A stretch of 9,045 nt of DNA, from contig JAEDKB010000050.1 of NCBI GenBank assembly GCA_016296045.1, positions 1-9,045 on the forward strand. The letters are read 5' to 3'. The DNA is from Oscillospiraceae bacterium (GTDB taxonomy: Bacteria; Bacillota; Clostridia; Oscillospirales; Oscillospiraceae). The translations under genes were made by a program, and so were the position numbers. Positions 7,361 to 9,045 of this stretch are shown piece after piece. The notes beneath the pieces are model-generated. The model was given only the letters and a program-made list of their open reading frames with translations, was not told the DNA's origin and made no database searches. Within the stretch, counting starts at the first letter, position 1; the number at the start of each line of letters is the position of its first letter.

Positions 7361-7389
7361 ATCATACACTGTTTCTTTTCATTTTGCAA
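7361..7389 (-). promoter_or_regulatory. Promoter of the regulator-ftsEX-M23-S41 operon
   Basis: On the minus strand TTGCAA (7384-7389, 4 of 6) and TATGAT (7361-7366, 5 of 6) are separated by exactly 17 bases. The transcription start would be near 7354, leaving a leader of about 50 bases. It is the only convincing promoter found between rsuA and the regulator. A weaker candidate, TTGACG (7451-7456) with CATAAA (7428-7433), also with a 17-base spacer, lies upstream and could be a second start. The surrounding gap 7317-7503 is AT-rich, contains no gene and no clear terminator for rsuA. Confidence 0.8.
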
Positions 7390-7503
7390 GAGCTTTTAGA
7401 CATTTTATTTCATTTTGGAGGTCTGTTTTTATGAATTTTTTACAGTTTTTCGTCAAGTTGGACAAAACAGGCTGTATTTTATCAGCAGAATACTTGAAAT
7501 TTC

Positions 7504-8223
7504 TTAAAAAAATTTTTCGTCAAAATTAACAGATTCCAGTTGTTGAATTTCTTCTTTTGTCAATTCACGCGTCATTCCAAGCGGCAGGTCTTTTAATTCA
7601 AGTGTCCCCTCCGAAATGCGCCGAAGATATCTGACCGGTTTATGCAGACTGGCCATCATCCGACGCACCTGATGATATTTCCCTTCTCGTACCCTGACAA
7701 GACATTTGCCCTCTCCAAGCTTCTCAAGCACAGCGGGAAGGCACTTCGTACCGTCTTTCAATATACAGCCATCCGCGAAGCGGTCAATATCCTCCTGCGT
7801 TACCGTTCCCTCATGCTCTGCATAGTAGGTCTTTTCAATTCCCCGCTTCGGAGAAAGCAGTCTGTGGGCAAGATAGCCATCATTGGTAAAAAGCAGCAAA
7901 CCCTCCGTCTCCTTATCCAATCTTCCGATCGGCATGAGCCGCTTGTATTCCTTCGGCAGGTACTCCATTACGGTCTTTTCCTTTGCATCGCTCGCCGCCG
8001 TCACACAGCCTGCCGGTTTGTTCATCATTAAAACAATCATGCGGGAGCCGCGCAGCATCTCTTTACCGTCCAGTGTAACCACCGCCGTTGATTCCTCCAG
8101 CTTCTGTTCCGGAATTGTGACAACCGTTCCGTTGACGCAAACGCGTCCTGCACGAATGATATCCTTAATTTTCCGGCGCGACTCAACACCGGCTTCAGAC
8201 AGATATTTGTCCAATCGCTGCAT
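7504..8223 (-). CDS. rsuA: 16S rRNA pseudouridine synthase, RsuA family
   Basis: Converts a uridine of 16S rRNA (U516 in E. coli numbering) to pseudouridine in the assembling small subunit. The 239-residue protein has an N-terminal S4 RNA-binding domain (about 1-55, MQRLDKYLSEAGVESRRK). The catalytic domain contains MMNKPAGCVTA (66-76), GRLDKETEGLLLFTNDG (100-116) with the predicted nucleophile Asp103, LLSPKRGIEKTYYA (122-135) and EGKYHQVRRM (180-189). The LMMNKPAG and RLDKETEG forms and the C-terminal LPLGMTRELTKEE favour RsuA over the related RluB (23S). The start at 8223 has AAGGAG (8232-8237). The frame is open 11 codons further upstream but without a comparable site. It is divergent from the membrane protein gene on the right and 201 bases upstream of the regulator gene. 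Confidence 0.93.
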   Translation of the reverse strand: MQRLDKYLSEAGVESRRKIKDIIRAGRVCVNGTVVTIPEQKLEESTAVVTLDGKEMLRGSRMIVLMMNKPAGCVTAASDAKEKTVMEYLPKEYKRLMPIGRLDKETEGLLLFTNDGYLAHRLLSPKRGIEKTYYAEHEGTVTQEDIDRFADGCILKDGTKCLPAVLEKLGEGKCLVRVREGKYHQVRRMMASLHKPVRYLRRISEGTLELKDLPLGMTRELTKEEIQQLESVNFDEKFF

Positions 8224-8231
8224 TTGCTTTT

Positions 8232-8237
8232 CTCCTT
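8232..8237 (-). promoter_or_regulatory. Ribosome binding site that decides the rsuA start
   Basis: AAGGAG on the minus strand, eight bases before the ATG at 8223. It selects that codon over the upstream ATG at 8256. Confidence 0.78.
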
Positions 8238-8249
8238 GTTCGGTATATT

Positions 8250-8265
8250 TGTCCAAAGGAGGACA
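8250..8265. repeat. Short inverted repeat in the divergent intergenic region
   Basis: TGTCC (8250-8254) and GGACA (8261-8265) are exact inverted arms around six bases. They lie in the 79-base gap between rsuA (leftward) and the membrane protein gene (rightward). The position would suit an operator controlling one or both genes, but the arms are only five bases long. A plausible weak plus-strand promoter, TTGTCC (8249-8254) and TTTACT (8271-8276), would overlap it. No convincing minus-strand promoter for rsuA was found in this gap. Confidence 0.35.
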
Positions 8266-8290
8266 TACATTTTACTAACTTAATTTCTTC

Positions 8291-8296
8291 GGGGGG
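8291..8296 (+). promoter_or_regulatory. G-run ribosome binding site of the DUF4830-like gene
   Basis: GGGGGG lies six bases before the ATG at 8303. It is an unusual Shine-Dalgarno, but it is correctly spaced and favours this ATG over the in-frame ATG at 8312. A better AAAGGAGG (8255-8262) lies about 40 bases further upstream without a start codon next to it. Confidence 0.6.
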
Positions 8297-8302
8297 AATT
8301 CC

Positions 8303-8893
8303 ATGTTTGTAATGACAGCCAAGCTTTCAAAATCAAAGCTGTTTGCGGCAGGGTTGATCCTGCTTGCCGCAATTATTCTCATTGTAGTATTCGTTACGGC
8401 CGGCGGAGGGGACGCAGTTGAAAATACTCCTGTAGGCGAAACGAATGACGACCGCGTTGCGTATTTGGCTTCCTTCGGCTGGAGCGTCAACGCGCAGCCA
8501 AAACAGACGCAGCAGGTGAAAATTCCGGATTCTACGGAGAACAAGGTCTTTGCCCGTTACAATGAGCTTCAGATCTCTCAGGGCTTTGATCTGACGAAGT
8601 ATGCCGGCAAAGAAGCGACGCGGTATGTATATGAGATTCTGAACTATCCGGAAGCGAAGGAGCCTGTCTACGCAAGTATTCTGGTGTATGACGGGAAAAT
8701 CATCGGCGGCGATATCACCGACAGCAGTCCGAACGGTCTGATCCACGGTTTCCAGATGCCTTCGGGTACAAATTCCGATGCGTCTGAAGAAGCGCAAGAG
8801 CCGACATCAGGCGAGGCAAACGAGGAAACAGGAATCTCAGAGCTTCCTTCAGAGGCAAGTGAGGAAATGACACAGACGGCGACAGAAGGATAA
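8303..8893 (+). CDS. Single-pass membrane protein with DUF4830-like domain
   Basis: A 196-residue protein of unknown function. Residues 5-12 are basic and 13-33 form one strongly hydrophobic helix without a clear lipobox, predicting an N-terminal anchor with the rest outside the cell. Residues about 50-151 look like DUF4830, a domain found in Firmicutes. They contain RVAYLASFGW, KVFARYNELQISQGFDLTKY, RYVYEILNYP, ASILVYDGKIIGGDI and a final GLIHGF. The family assignment is from memory of this pattern. The tail (about 155-196) is a low-complexity Ser/Glu/Thr-rich acidic stretch, probably disordered. The gene stands alone, diverging from rsuA and followed after 34 bases by an independent promoter and FMN riboswitch. 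No catalytic motif is visible. Confidence 0.88.
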   Translation: MFVMTAKLSKSKLFAAGLILLAAIILIVVFVTAGGGDAVENTPVGETNDDRVAYLASFGWSVNAQPKQTQQVKIPDSTENKVFARYNELQISQGFDLTKYAGKEATRYVYEILNYPEAKEPVYASILVYDGKIIGGDITDSSPNGLIHGFQMPSGTNSDASEEAQEPTSGEANEETGISELPSEASEEMTQTATEG

Positions 8894-8927
8894 AATAATT
8901 ATATCATATTTTTCTCAGAAAAAAAGC

Positions 8928-8956
8928 TTGCATTTTTCGTGCAGTTTCGATATAAT
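8928..8956 (+). promoter_or_regulatory. Promoter driving the FMN riboswitch transcript
   Basis: TTGCAT (8928-8933, 3 of 6) and a perfect TATAAT (8951-8956) are separated by 17 bases. The predicted start near 8963 lies about 10-15 bases before the riboswitch. This shows that the riboflavin-related transcript is independent of the membrane protein gene, although no clear terminator separates them. Confidence 0.85.
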
Positions 8957-8973
8957 GATTTTCAAATAATAGA

Positions 8974-9045
8974 GTTCTTCAGGGCAGGGTGAAATTCCCG
9001 ACCGGCGGTAAAGTCCGCGAGCGCAGTTTTGCGCATGATCCGGTG
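8974..9045 (+). ncRNA. FMN riboswitch (RFN element), 3' part cut by window edge
   Basis: The conserved FMN aptamer core is recognisable: AGGGCAGGGTGAAATTCCCG followed by ACCGGCGGTAAAGTCCGCGA, then a GATCCGGTG segment at the edge. Visible stems are GGG/CCC (8987-8989 with 8997-8999), GCGG/CCGC (9005-9008 with 9015-9018) and the variable arm GCGC/GCGC (9021-9024 with 9031-9034). The aptamer binds flavin mononucleotide and usually switches off riboflavin synthesis (ribD operon) or uptake (ribU) genes by termination or by hiding the ribosome binding site. The last stems, the closing strand of P1 and the expression platform are outside the window. The mode of control and the target gene therefore cannot be read. 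Confidence 0.96.

Noticed and set aside
7460..7503. Possible intrinsic terminator after rsuA
   Set aside because: The ACA/TGT arms around AAAATACAGCCTGTTTT give only a three-pair stem with a mismatch. No GC-rich hairpin is present.
8333..8797. Minus-strand open frame of 154 codons
   Set aside because: It is antisense to the DUF4830-like gene, rich in Arg and Cys, and has no supporting start signal.
8909..8923. TTTTTCT-C-AGAAAAA inverted repeat after the DUF4830-like gene as a terminator
   Set aside because: The stem is almost all A-T with a minimal loop, and it is not followed by a T-run on the plus strand, so it would not be stable enough.

Overview
The window looks like ordinary chromosomal DNA from a low-to-moderate GC Firmicute of the class Clostridia, possibly an Oscillospiraceae/Ruminococcaceae-type gut anaerobe. 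The grounds are AGGAGG-type ribosome binding sites, sigma-A-like promoters with 17-base spacers, an FtsEX-linked coiled-coil M23 peptidase and S41 protease, and a DUF4830-like protein. The taxonomic placement is inferred from gene content and protein flavour, not from a search. I see no IS element, phage gene, CRISPR array, tRNA or rRNA.

Layout: everything from base 1 to 8223 is on the minus strand, and the last ~750 bases are on the plus strand. In the direction of transcription on the minus strand the order is as follows. rsuA (16S rRNA pseudouridine synthase) is followed by an AT-rich 200-base gap holding a good promoter. A PucR/CdaR-type regulator comes next, then ftsE, ftsX, a membrane-anchored coiled-coil M23 (LytM) protein and an S41 lipoprotein protease (CtpA-like). 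A near-consensus promoter then precedes greA and lysS, and lysS runs off the left edge of the window. Rightward from the divergent gap at 8224-8302 lies a single-pass membrane protein resembling DUF4830. It is followed by a separate promoter and the first part of an FMN riboswitch that is cut by the right edge.

How the genes fit together: FtsE and FtsX form an ABC-type transmembrane signalling complex. In characterised bacteria it activates a coiled-coil peptidoglycan hydrolase or hydrolase activator (PcsB, EnvC and CwlO systems) during division or elongation. The M23 protein downstream has the matching architecture of membrane anchor, long coiled coil, acidic linker and LytM domain with its metal ligands intact. 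The S41 protease behind it could process or turn over envelope proteins. The PucR-type regulator sits 15 bases before ftsE, so it is probably co-transcribed and may control the module. GreA and LysRS form a housekeeping pair with their own promoter. The FMN riboswitch points to a riboflavin synthesis or uptake gene just beyond the window.

I do not see a clearly new system. The most worthwhile leads are the regulator-headed cell-wall operon, the strong hairpin without a U-tract between the M23 and S41 genes, and the DUF4830-like protein with an acidic tail.
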